Below are positions 49,501-61,668 of a stretch of DNA of 64,000 bases, piece after piece. A program made the position numbers and the translations under genes. Under the pieces are notes generated by a model that was not told the origin of the DNA, made no database searches, and worked only from the letters and a program-made list of their open reading frames with translations. The stretch lies in NCBI GenBank assembly GCA_949357655.1, contig CASHTG010000001.1:4650001-4714000 (forward strand), read 5' to 3'. How positions within the stretch are numbered: position 1 is the stretch's first letter; every line of letters begins with the position of its first letter. This DNA comes from Parascedosporium putredinis. Lineage: Eukaryota; Ascomycota; Sordariomycetes; Microascales; Microascaceae.

Positions 49501-52500
49501 AGCGGATCACTGATTCTGCCTTGGCCACTCCTTTGCATTGGATCCGTTGGAGCAAAGGAGGAGAAAAGGTTGACAAATCCGAGTAGATTCTAATAATACC
49601 CCGCCATGCTAAAGGATGACTAGAGAAGGGAAGAGGAAACAGAAAAAAAAAAAGAGAAAAAAAAAAGAACCCTAATGGAGAGTAAAGTGTGAATTGGTTC
49701 CAGGGTCAACAGGGCACGTATTGATGCAGGCACATAGCATTGGCGGCGACAAAAGGGATGGGTGAATTTGTGTATGTGTTGTGTGTGACGGGCTGTGTGG
49801 GTGAAAGTGACTGGAGGACGGACGTGCACATGGTTCCTGCAAAGAGCGTGCAGGATCAAACGACTAGCGCATCCTGAGCCAGGCTGCTGGGGCATCGAGA
49901 GACTTGTGTGCCAGGCTGGCAGCGCCTTTGGCCTTGGCTTGGCCTCTATTCTTAGCGGCGATGCAGGGCGAAGTGAGGGCGGGGAAGTGGCCACCACACC
50001 GATCGACAGAGGCGGTGTTTGTGTCAAGTTTGTTCACTCCAGTTCTCTTTCCCTCTCGATCTCTCTCCGATCGTGGGAGGGGATGCCAATCACAGACGAG
50101 CGTGCGTGGATGTGACGAAGCCAAAAAGTTTTAGTTTCGTGGACGTGGATATTAGACGTGGACGCAGACACCACACGCCCACACACGCACGCTATTTTCT
50201 TGGTGTGTCTTGGTGCCTTTCTGTGTGTATCTCGATGCACTCGTAAATGTGTGTGAGTGCGCCGGGCTGAAGGTGATGGCACCCATCACAAAATGGATCA
50301 ATCATTTTAGAAAGGGCGAGGTGGAGGTGTTTGGCGTCAAACGACTGCGCGGTGAAGAAGAAGAAGAAGAAGAAAGGTTTGTTTCTTCGCTAAGCGAAAC
50401 TCGCGGCATGTCTCCGCTTCCCGCCTCTCGCCTCTCGCCTCTAGCTTGTCCTTTTGATTCTTTGCTTCTTCTTCTTCCCCATCCTCACTCTTCCACCGCC
50501 TCTCCATCGAGACAGAGACGAGAGACATATTTCAATGTCTCACGATGAAAAAGAGGAGACAGACAGCACTAGCACCACAGAAACACACCGAGATTCCGGG
50601 CACGTTTATACATTGATCCAGTCATGCAGGCACTTAAAGTTGAAAAGAAAAGAACGCACACTCTAAACAGAGTAAACGTGAATGGGAGAGACACTCCAGT
50701 CAAGCTCTCTGAGTCGCCGCCCGCCTCTTCACTCATCTTTTGTCCTTTTGGGGGTGAGAAACCGCTCTTTTGTGTCTCTCTCACACACACTCTCTCTTGC
50801 TCTCCACCCCCTTGAAGAAGACAAGAGAGAAGAAAAAGAGTGTGCGTGGGGGAAAAGGAGAGGAGAACGCCCGACTCTTTTCTTTTCCTTTGCATCCTCC
50901 AGGCATATTTATCGGGAGGCGCGAGCATCACTCCTGAGCGGTGCGTCAGATGTCTAAGATGTTTAATTTCGCCAAAGTGCGACATGCATAGAAGGGAGAG
51001 GTGCAGATGCGCACACGCGCGGGGGTCCCGCTGGTGGGGAGTAAGAGAGTAAGAGAGGTGGAGAGGGAGATGTAGAGAGCGAGGAAAAAGTAAAGACAGA
51101 GGTATCGGCATGCGAAGATATCCATAGAGTGATGTCCCCCAAGGTTCTGTGCAAGTGAGTGATGTTGATGCGGATGCGGGTGGGTATCGCCTTGTGTGTG
51201 GGTAGGGTGGTGGGGGTATCGCATCGAGAGGGAAAAGCAAAGATTTCCTTCACCACCCAACTGTCACTCACGCTGCAGTGTCCAACGTTTTTCACCACCT
51301 CGGTAGAGGCCGTTCGCTTTTGTTTGAGGCTTCTTGCTTCTTTGGATTTTGGCTTTCGCTTTCGCATCGTGTCGCCTTGACGAACCGAAATAACGTTATT
51401 CGTACCCTTACTTTCCCAAGCCAGACATTGATATCACGTCCGCGAAGCTGTGCTGGTTTGTCGGTCACCATCTTTTTCAGGGTTTTTTCTAACCAGCTTT
51501 GCTCTTTTTTAGCTCTTCATGCCACTTTTGCTTTCCTCTAAAGAAAACATCGTGCCTTCAGCAGCGGAAAAGGCCAAGGTGGAGATCTGAACAGCGTCAT
51601 CGGCCTGATGCCCCAGTCTCTCATTTGCTGGCTTACGGGAAAACAATGGGGGTTCCCGTGGCGTGGATACCGAACGGCTGTCGTCTGTCCGTCCGTTTGT
51701 TTCCGGTCTCCGCCAGTGTCAGGCTACGCCCCACTCCGCCAGTGCCGTCGGGGGCGCCCGTTTCAGCATACCACGCTCTCGCACTGGCCAATGAGAACAG
51801 GCCAAAGACAAATTCAAAATTCGAGAAAGAGGATGGAGATCGAGCTGGGTCCATTGACAACGGGCTATTATTCTCTTGTTTGTCTACGCCCTTTGCCCTT
51901 GGGCTAACCACGGGACCCTGATGGCATTCGACAAGCGTAGATCACCCAGATCCGGGACCGCGACCCTCGGGCGCTGGCACCAGAGGCGATATCGACGCCA
52001 TCCACCCCATAATCTCCGTCTTCCAAGCTGATCTATCTCGCGATTGTGGCCGCAAGAGGAGGCGGCTTTCCACGCTTTGCGTCCCTGGCGCCAAACAAAC
52101 AAAAAAATAGGCATACAGCACCCCATCTCTAGAAAGAAAAACGAAAGATAAGGGGGAAAATGAAAGGGCGAACCGGCTCAGAGTCCCCACTGACCACCAG
52201 CTGGTGCGTGAGGCCATACGGCATCGGAGATTTATCTTGTGTTCCCTAAATAGACCCCACAAGTCCACTTTTCCTGGTGAGCTGAAGTTGAAATCAGGTT
52301 TTGTACGAGCAAAGCAAGGAAAAACATCAAAGACAAGGTGGTAGCGGCCACACATACGCCGGGGAGAGGTCGAGAGCTGTCTCGATGGCTCGATGCTGGC
52401 CGGGGAACAAGAGCGCTGCCAGAGTTCAAAGGAGAAGACGAGACGGTCGTCGTTGAGCCGCGAGCCACTTCATTGCGCCCAACGGATCCTTTGTCCCTAT

Positions 52501-55500
52501 GGTCGTCCCATGATGGCGTAACCAAGGCTACGCAGCCTCTTAGGGCGCCAGCTGGTTGTGCAAGCGGGTCAAACTCCAAGTTACCTCGCCCCTGGGTGGC
52601 CCTGCTAGACCCGGATGTCCTTTGACAGCCACAGCTGAATCGTGGAGACGCAGGTGCAAAGGGTCCGCCAGAGAGAGAGAGAGAGAGAGCACTGAGTACA
52701 GCCAAAGGGGATAGCGCGGCTCATAGTCCCCACCCCCGCCTCCGTGGAGGGCCTCTAGCCGGCGTCGGTCGTCGGCCCTTCGGCCTTAAACCACTCTAGC
52801 CTCGACATGTGCTCCTTGGAGACTGGTGGGCTCACTGTCCCTGGGCTCCACCGAGCTTACAAAACTTGTTGCGTTTCCGCCGCAAAGGTGCCCTCTCGCC
52901 CTCTCTCCCCTTGCTAGTCCCAACTAACGTATCTCAACGAAGTTGATGTTAAACTCTGTTCTGCGTGCTTCTCAGCCTAGCTGTGGGTCGATCGCTGGGG
53001 ACCTGGGGGTCGTCTTGAGAGAGGGCGCGGGCGCGTCCCCTGAGTGGCAGGAACCGATGAGGATGGAGAAGCAGGAAGCTTTCGATCTCCATGCCTCCCA
53101 CCACAAAACAAACTTTTGCCTTTGCCTCGTCGCGACGAGGTTTGGTATTAAGGTTGCATTGCTTTACTGCGTGATTATGCTTATCGGATTACCTGAACGC
53201 ATTGGGACTTTCGTTGCTTGATTATCCAAGCCCCAGAGCTCTATTTTTACGAGGACGAAGCTTTCCTCCTGTTGGCCGACGCCCCTCCACACTTTCCCTT
53301 GGGATCGACAAGCCGCGATGGCGCCTGCCGTTGTTGTGATCCTCTCACCGGCTGCCGTTTCCTTATCAAAGTTCACAAGCGTTTTACGGCATCCTGACTC
53401 AACCATACGATTTTTGCGAGCTCCTGATGTGGCGTCGCCGCCACCCCCCTTTGCGGAAGGAACGGCGTGGGCAGGGTGATTGGCAGAATTCTAGGCAGGG
53501 GAAGACAAATGGTGTGCTGTGATGATGCCTCCTCCTTGCTCTTGGGGTGGTGGGTTGTGGGCTTAGGATGGATGCGAGAGATCTTGGTGGACAATAGTAG
53601 ATGATACATGCTCTTGACTTGACATCTTGCCATGATATTTTCACACGCCCTGTTTTGTTTCCTTTGTTTCCTTTTCTTTTTCTTTTCTTTTTCTTTCCCT
53701 CACCCCCTAGCTCTGAGGCAGGGACTTGAGACTTGCGTGGACCAAGTTCAGAGAGATGTGAAGATAGACCGAAGAAATCAGGGCAGCATCAGTAAAAACA
53801 AAATAAAGAAAGTGAAAAAAAGAAGAAGCGTGGAAACTTTGGCCACGAGTCGCCGAGCCGCAAGCCCGAATGATCGACATTGTCTTCTGAAACGGCGTCG
53901 ACGCCAACCTTTGGTCATGCTCTACAACATTGACGTGTGATATGGTTTCCCCACGCTACTCCAAGCTCCCAAAGGCACATACAGCCCAACGCCTCTGCGG
54001 CCCCTTGCGCAAATTGGAATTTCGCACAAAACGTGAGAAGAGGCCGATTACAATTAATCACAATATCACAGAGGGGAAATGAAAAGGTGTGAAATTGGAA
54101 AGTGACGAGGGGACGCCTCCCGCTGGTAGCCGGTTAATGCCGCTGCCACCACGTTGGAAAAGGGCCCTTTCAAGGGCGGCCTGCAACCCGGGAATTTTGT
54201 CTTTGACTGACGTCCCCAAGATTTGCTTCTTCGGAGGAACGGCCCTCGAAGTTTGATCTAAACCTCCCCTTTCTGCCTTGTAGATCTCACGCAAGGGACT
54301 ATCTGAATTCGAACCCTTCTCAGCCCTGGGAACCATACGTCATGGATGTGCGTGGCCTAGGTGTTCCCCCATCTTCCACTTTTAGGGGATCTCAAGGGAA
54401 AGAGATTGGCGAGGAGAACCACCCCCAATGGTTCTCATCCTTCTCGCTATCCGACTTGACAGGATCTGAGGGGATGACGTTTTTATCTCTACCGAGGTAT
54501 TTGAAAGTGAACCCAGTCCGGCACGCTAGTTGGCTGTAGGGATTAGACCGTCTCAGCGATGATCTACAAGTGTCACTCGGGTGGTGTGGAAAGTGACTGC
54601 ACATCAGAGCAGAGAAGAAAAAGAAGGAAAGAAGTAAGTAGTGGGATTGATGAAGACTGTGCACAACCTTGGCGACGCTATCTACACTCCGCCAACTGTC
54701 CCATGGTATGTCGAGTTACGAGGTAGCCAGCCGTATGGGGGTCTCTCCTCTCTCCCTAGGGTAAAAAAGCAAAGAAATCTGGTTCATTCGATGCCATCAT
54801 CATGAACACGAGCAATGAAACCTAAATGTTCCTTGACCAGTTTCTAGCAGAAGATGCGCAAAACCCCTGCCTTCTCACCTTGCGGGAGGAGGAGGAGGAG
54901 GAGGGATCTTTGCCATGCTTTGCTCGCAACAACATTTCAGGAGGTGGCAAAGTTCATCCCCTGATGACGAGTCCATTATGTTGCGCTGGCCCCGGCCATC
55001 CCACTCCGACCGTATATCGGGCCCTCGCGGCGTGCGATGCATGGGGCTGGGCCTCGCGGGACCCCGCGAAACACGACGAGCGGGTGGAGGTAGGGTAGGG
55101 AAAAAGCGCGCCAGGGAGCGCTAGGATTCCCCGACAATGCCGGGCCTGCCGGAGAGAGGGAGGGGGTTGGCCCAGTCACGGCCAGAGGAAAACCTGCTCA
55201 GAAGGGCTAGAGAAGAACGGTCTAGCCTGGGATTGCGCGGCGGCCGGCAAGCCAGATCCGAGAAACGAGGGCCCGTCGCTTTCCTTCCGATATCTGCAGC
55301 CCATCGTGATGCAACTAAATTGCCGTTGGGTCACTGGGATACGACGAAGAAGAATGAACTAGGCATTTCGTGGTGGTGAATCTAACTGATCGATGTGAAG
55401 CGATTTGTACTAGGTGGCTATGTTAGGATAAGGTGACTTCTATCATCTCTAAAGTATTGTACAACTACTCCTACAAGAGCGGGCAACCGCAGCCCGGCAC

Positions 55501-56082
55501 TGACGACTCGTTTCTCGGCCATCAGCGGCGATCGAGACGTATTGACGCCTGATGAGCGCTCAGCATACGAGTATTTCCAGACACCTGTCTCTTCCCTTTC
55601 CCCCTCTCTTTTCAGGCGAGTAGAGCAGTCCTCGGCCGACGTAACGACGAGATGCCATTCTCATGTGGCTATGGAAGGGGAACTGTTGTCTCGCACACCA
55701 ACAGTTCATGCCTATCTTTGGCCCTGTTTCCGGTGGTAAGATATCTGCGGTTGGGTTTACGCATTCCCCGCTGCTGCGCATCCTTGGCGGCTGCCTTGAC
55801 TACATGTTGACCATGCCGACTCGGCCCCCAATGCGGTTGGCCCTGTCCCTTTAGATATTTGCAAACGTAGAAACGTAGACGAGGCTCGACAAAGCTCGCC
55901 TGTCCGCAATAGTCGGAGGAGAGCGTGGAAGAGCACCACCGGCAACCTCTAGAGGCGAGGGCTTGTATGTCCAGCGCGGCACCGTCTGATATCAAGATGT
56001 CGTTGTTGCCTATGAGTGGCGCCGACCGCCCTATGCCATAACCTCGAAAGTCCCTTCGGTCCGTCCAGGGTGTCTGTCGCCT

Positions 56083-56630
56083 TTACAACTTGCCGTCGGG
56101 CTCGCCGGGAAGGCGCTCAGCCCGCTTTTGCTGCCAGTTATCGAGATCCTTGTCCGCTCGTAGTTTCTGCGTACCAGATCGTTAGCCCTTGTTCGCTCTT
56201 TCCTCGTTCTCCCTTCTATGCCAAACCGACACGGCGCAAGCCAGTTCCGAGGGGGCCACCCATGACCCTATCCTGAGGGCGAGGCACACCAGCACAACCG
56301 CTACCGCTAGCTTGACGGGGCAGATCTAGCTCTCTATTGGCAAGTTCGCCTTGGGATTCCTTACCTGATACTCGTCGCGCCAGTCGACCTTGCGCGGGTT
56401 TTTGCGCACGTTGAGCTCCTGCTCCTTGGACAGCTGCCTGATCTTGCGGTCATGCTTCTCGTAGCGGATGGCAGTAGCGGGCGTGAGAACGAAAGAGCCG
56501 GCAACGATGACGATGAGGAAGGGGAGACCAAAGGCGAGAAACGGCCTCTTGGCGATGACACGGCGATACTTGGCGGCGCCGGAGCTGACGTCCGCGCGGC
56601 TCTCAAACTTTTGGAGGAGAAAACAGCCAT
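56083..56630 (-). CDS. COX16: Cytochrome c oxidase assembly protein COX16, 2 exons, one frameshift
   Basis: Inner mitochondrial membrane protein needed for assembly of cytochrome c oxidase (insertion and copper loading of COX2). Exon 1 is 56365-56630, the intron 56167-56364 (GTAAGG donor, GCAG acceptor), exon 2 56083-56166. After the start MAVFSSKKFESRAD comes AAKYRRVIAKRPFLAFGLP, a single membrane helix (about residues 33-54, FLIVIVAGSFVLTPATA), then the signature RYEKHDRKIRQLSKEQEL and KVDWRDEYQ. Exon 2 gives KLRADKDLDNWQQKRAERLP and ends GEPDGKL. The total is 116 aa, matching the family. One A is missing in the AAAA run (plus strand TTTT 56609-56612), just seven codons after the start. Without it the frame reads a meaningless Ser/Arg-rich peptide, so automatic annotation is likely to miss the gene. 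Confidence 0.93.
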
Positions 56631-59600
56631 ATCGATGTGTTCCCTTCTCTCAGCCTTCTGTCGGTCTTTGTCTCTGACTCGGGAGTTTGCGCGAATGTGG
56701 GTATGTGTGCGTGTGTGCGTGCGTGCGTGCGCGGACAATGGGCCTTGTTCGTTTGATATCGCGTCCTTTCCCGTGCCCGTAAGCCTGGTATTGCAGACCT
56801 GTCAGGCCGGGTGATAAGTCCCAAGTGTGGCAGATTAATTGAGCGGAGAAGTCGTATTCTCGATGTGCCGAAAATGCGTGCTGGATGGCGGCTTGGGACG
56901 GTTCGCGGTTGGCGTTGTTACTGATGGGCGTGTGGTGGTTTTGGCTGGTACCTTGAGTTGCGGGACGTTTTGTCGCCTGAGAAATCTGGTGATTTCGGTT
57001 CGATTTTTCCTTGCTACATAGGTCGGGCGGAGGGGAGCTCGGGAGCTTAGTCGGGGTTTTCTGCCACACGAGTGGGAGGTGGAGTGGGTCAAGCTCCTGC
57101 ATACTGTAGGAATTCAGTCTCTGCACACTATACATCAATTTGATGGACTGCGGGCTGCTTTCTTGCTAACCCTCACTAAGCTCCCCAACAGTCATCATCC
57201 ACATATCCACAGATCAATGGATGCATCTATGGATTGATACTCCTCAATTTCGTAACCAACCCTGATCCTGACCCTGCAGGATAAGGTATAGTTGTATGGA
57301 CCTGGAGGCTGCGAAATCTAGCCAAGCAGAAGCGACACCCTCCAGGTTGGCTGACAAGCAGCATCCCCGCCATCAGGGTGGAATAATAGTCGGGAAACCA
57401 GCACCTGGCGCAGCCCGCAACGCGGCAGGTTGACACCTCGTATGAATTTGAAAGCTTCACTAGGTCAACTAAAGACGATGCTACAAGTCGCACCGTATGA
57501 TATACACCATGCACCCCTCACCTCGGATTCCCTTTTTCCCATATTCAACTCGACATCGTCGATAGGCCGTGGGCCATTGCATCGGGGCGTCATCCAGCGT
57601 CTGAGGAAACGCTCGGCCGTCGGCCAGAATCCCAGATCAGCCACCCTGGGTTTCGATTCCGGACGACAGTCGACAACGTTCATCCCACGGCTGGGGCATG
57701 CAGGAGATCCTTCCCCGGACCCAGAAAATCGTGGGAGGAAGAAGTGGGAGAAATGGGGGAATAACGAATCTACTAGGATAAATTGGGGGAAAAGGCAGGG
57801 AAATGCGGAAGACGCGGGGATGGGCAAAATTTGTCCGCTGGGGAACGACAAGGTTCAAAACCTGCTTTTGATGCTTTCTGAGATTTCCCCAGGTCCCCTC
57901 AGTTCCCTTTGGAAACGTGCAGCACGTCGGTTTGCTGTTTCGATAGATTACACATGGCCGAGTGGCCGAGAGCGCACCGGCGCACGGCGCACGGCGCAAT
58001 ATGACAACGGATCCCTACACGAACGTGAAAGAGTGTGATGTAGAGTGGGGCGGCCTACCGAGCTCTGCACGGGGAATGAAGGAATTATTATTTAGGGGAG
58101 GGGAGGAGGCGGAGAAGAGCCAGGACGGATCGGTCGGTCGTGCCCCCATGCTGGGATCGGGTTTGGTCTGCCAGCGATGTCGTGCAAGGCGAGAAACAAA
58201 TCATGCTACAGCAGATCAATCCTGCCTGCAGCCTGGCTGACGACGACGCTCAGACCGAAGAGCTGGGCGAAACGGTTGACAAGACCTGGGCTGATGTCGA
58301 TTTGCAGGGCCAAGGCAACGGCGGCCACCCACAGAGTCGTCCGCAAAGGGCTTGGCTTGGTGTGCGAACTCTGGTCTTCTCCTCTCTCCCCGCTCCCCAC
58401 CTCACCTCTTGACAAGTAATCCATTCATCCGCCCTATCCCATCCTCAATGATTGGGCATCTTCGATGATATACGATACTGCAACGAATAGTCGAAGCGAG
58501 GGCCGGGTTTGGTGCCAGCGCTGAGGATCTGATGGCGCCCCCTTCCCCAATGAGAGCCTCCTTCTTTTGCCTCTCAGAGGAGGCGGCAGGTTCGGCAGGA
58601 CTTGCTACCCCAGTCCATGCAGGTGCTGAGTGCATCCAATTGAACCACCATCCTTGTTCGTTTGGGGAATTTTAGGGGACGATCGAACAGCGACTCCAAG
58701 TGGAGACCGCCGACTTAGTTGCCTTACTACTCGTGGTATTAGTGGAGCCTTCCAAAAATACCTGGATCAAGGGGAGCGCCAGCTCTTTGCTGACAGCTCG
58801 TTTGGGTGGTTGGGCGTGAGCAACCTAGCTGATCCTAGTGGATGGAGTAGTAGGCTGGCGTACGACTTGGAGGACGGTCTGGTTGATTTGAATTGAGTCT
58901 GGTACTTTGTAATGATCTATAGTATGAGCGCGTTTTTGCTTAGGCCTCTTTCTTCCCCCAGGCTCACTAGGCTAGCGGTGCAGGGCCATTCCCAACCACT
59001 GTCAAAGCCAAAGTTCCAGGTTCCACGGGCATCGTGTTCCACTCGTAACATCGCCAGACAATACAAAGCTGCGACTTGTTGGAGTTTCCAATGCGCCCAA
59101 ACGTCACCCGGCGTCGTCGTACCAAGGATCCGGCCGCCAGCATTCAGTTACCGACCGTTGCCCGCTCGACGATGCGGGTCGCAGTCAAGTTGGAAGATTG
59201 GAAGAGAACATGAATGGCCATGGTCCAGGGATGGAAAAAGAAGCTGTTACAAGAAATAAAGAAAGAAAAAGAGGCAGTGAGAGACAAAGAAGAGACAAAG
59301 AGTAGTAATAACTGGAATTGTGGATCTGTCGCACGAGGCCTTGGAACCAAGAAGCAGCTAAATCTCTTGCACGGCTGTTCGCTCGTATTAGCGTCGTCCC
59401 CCGATCTGGGGGAGCCGGATCCGTGATCCCGCTGGGACTTTGTTCCCGGACCATCGTTTCCCCAATCCTATCTCTCTTGGCTCGTAAGCTCGACTCCAAC
59501 TTTTCCTAGTATCCCCAACAAAATGGCCACCTTACGACGCCGCTCGATAAAGGAAGGAGGGGGGAACATGGCCAAACGAGGATTGGAGAAGTCGAATTCA

Positions 59601-61166
59601 CATAACCCGCGTCAGCAGTCAGCACCTAGCGGGTAGAGAACAAAGGAGAGCCACCGGAAGCCGGAGAAGGTGGATAACAAGGGGGAAATGGGAAATGGAA
59701 GATCAATTGGAAGATTCAATGGGGATGGAAAATGGGGGATGGAGATGGAGCACTGGCGACCAGAGCGAGGAGGAGGAAGGACTTCGTAGCTCTGCAGCTC
59801 CACAATTCGCTCGCGCCCCCATCAATGATCCAAGTGTACATCGGTGAAGATGTCGTTGGCTAGGCTGCTTCCCCGGACCACCAAGGCAAAAACTGCTCTG
59901 ATAACACTTTTTATTACCTTGGCAAGCTTGGTACATCCGACCTACCACGCTCCATCATCGATGGGGGTTACACCTTTCTCCCACTTGATACGCCATCCGC
60001 CGTGTATCTTCTCTGACAGGCCGCAACCTCCCGTGGTTGTGGTTTGTTTCCACATGGCGTGTTCCTGTTTCTTGGATTTTCCTTGCACACTCCCCTCAAC
60101 CCACCCCTTCGGTTATGCATCCTTCCCTTCTTCTTCCTTTCCACGCACCCTCTCTTTTTTTTTTTCCCTTCCTCCTCGGCCGCCCCTGGCCTTAACCAAA
60201 AGGGAGGGGTGTGTACCTTGGGAAGCTTGGGGGAGGGGGCGCGCTCACCGATGCATCTGCGTTCCGTTGCCTTGTCGAAGAGGTGTATACTTGTAGATAG
60301 CTATTTTTTTATGTTCTCTCCTTCTCACCCTGGGTCGTATCAGAGGGGTGATTCCGAGAGAAAGTCATCCAAGGGGAAGGGAAAGGGGGAAGGGGGATAA
60401 CCACTTTTCGCCCAGCTCGGATGATTGCGCATACCCACCACGTACCAGGCGCCTTTCCCATCGATTAGGTTGAGAGATGGAATATAAATATCCAAAGCCT
60501 CCTGTCCACCTTTCCTTTCCCACCTCCCATCACCTCGCATCTATTCACTTTGACCTCGTCGATTTCTCCATCTCAGCTTGTACTATCACCCGCTTCATCT
60601 TAGTCCCAACGAGGGGAGGCGTCAAAAACACTTTTCCAATTCGAGCTGCTCACTCGCGCCATTCTCGCTTTGGGTATAGTGCCCAGGCTCTTTGCAACTC
60701 CATCCCCGGAAACATCTATCTTTGCCCTTTTCTTTCCTGCTATCGCATTAGCCCCGAACCGGATCGCTTGCTAGGCCACTTGCGGTTTACACGAGCCTTT
60801 TGCCACTAGGTGCTCGACAACTGCCTTTCTCGTCTCAGCTTAAGATCTACATATCCCATCACCGGCCTCGGGACGCCCAGCTCCTGAGATTTTCTCAACC
60901 TCTGCTCACCAGAATCCATCTCATAATACGAGATCTTGCCATCTTGCCATCTTCTGTCTGGACCATCGACATTGGCGTCTCTAATCCACATCCCATCTTG
61001 AATATCACCGCGCCTCACACCTACGCTAGATAAGCACATTAGTCTCCCGCTTCATCTTGACACGCATATACGCACACACATCAATACACCTCCACCACAC
61101 ACACACAGTTCAACACCTACATCGAGACACGGACACGCAGGAGCTCGTCAACCACCACCACCCACC
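56631..61166. other. Intergenic, 4.5 kb
   Basis: Holds the COX16 promoter (a CA/GT-rich patch at 56700-56735 lies close upstream of its start) and the 5' region of the Cys-rich gene at 61167. A 202-codon plus-strand frame at 57430-58038 shows no family resemblance. From about 60470 to 61160 the plus strand is pyrimidine-rich and then CA-rich, as expected for a promoter and 5' UTR leading to 61167. Confidence 0.45.
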
Positions 61167-61668
61167 ATGACATACTACTGCTCCAACTACTATGTAAGGC
61201 ACACCACCTCATTCTATGCACGAATGCAAACAGGGAAATCGTTTTCAAGAAAGGGGTGGCTGACATTGATGCCTAGGGCTCCATCCAATGCCGCACGACG
61301 GTTGCTAGGTTTGGAGATAGATGCAAGCTCTGCACTGTAAGTGGCCCAGCTCGAGGTGTCCTTTTTCTGCCCTATGTGCCTCTCTCTCCATCTGTCCCCC
61401 CTCATCTGCGTTTGGATTCCGCCTACTGCTTGTCTCATCTTCCTCGACTCTCTCGTTGCTTCAGCAGCAGTCTTCGCGCGGCCTTGACCCACCTTGTTGT
61501 TACACTCGCCCCTCCCCGCGCACACAATACACATCACTCGGATCGGGTCTACGAGGTAGAACTTGCAAGACTAACACGGTTCGCCAATTAGGTTATGAGG
61601 GTCGGTGCCTCGATAAGCGATGGCCTGCTGCCCGAAACCCCCAACGGCGGGCTGCACAACTCAGCTAG
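61167..61668 (+). CDS. Small cysteine-rich protein, 3 exons (about 96 aa)
   Basis: No named family is assigned. ATG at 61167 has a strong context (CACCCACCATGA) and follows a long leader. Exon 1 is 27 nt (61167-61193, MTYYCSNYY). Exon 2 is 61277-61336 and encodes GSIQCRTTVARFGDRCKLCT. Exon 3 starts near 61465 and runs to a TAG at 61666-61668. Donors are GTAAGG and GTAAGT; acceptors are CTAG and TTCAG. All joins are phase 0. The first two exons carry C-x8-C-x10-C-x2-C with the closing CKLC, like a small zinc-binding knuckle. Exon 3 adds CC, CK and CL positions in a basic, Arg/Gln-rich tail. There is no signal peptide. The strong start, two good introns and coherent Cys pattern support a real gene. 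Three tandem CAGs leave the third acceptor ambiguous by 1-2 Gln. Confidence 0.55.

Larger units (their letters stand above)
39530..56082. other. 16.5-kb gene-poor stretch
   Basis: The largest gap in the window. No protein family, tRNA or transposon is recognised. Simple sequence is dense: a 29-T run, CA-rich patches (44448-44490, 46523-46550), CGCAA/ACGCA clusters (47957-47972, 49375-49425), GAA units near 50355-50375, an AGAG run (52671-52688), and many CT or GA tracts. Protein-like small frames exist at 41460-41747 and 42904-43492 but none matches a family I know. A 309-codon open frame at 46447-47376 contains a microsatellite and looks accidental. Confidence 0.4.

Noticed and set aside
56452..56814. 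120-codon plus-strand frame over COX16
   Set aside because: It is antisense to exon 1 of COX16, which is identified by its conserved signature once the missing A is allowed for.
57950..58030. tRNA-like start (ATGGCCGAGTGGCCGAGAGCG)
   Set aside because: It resembles the D-arm of a Ser/Leu tRNA, but no anticodon stem, no GGTTCRA T-loop and no acceptor pairing follow.
57430..58038. 202-codon plus-strand frame
   Set aside because: No domain, no splice support, irregular composition and overlap with other open frames.
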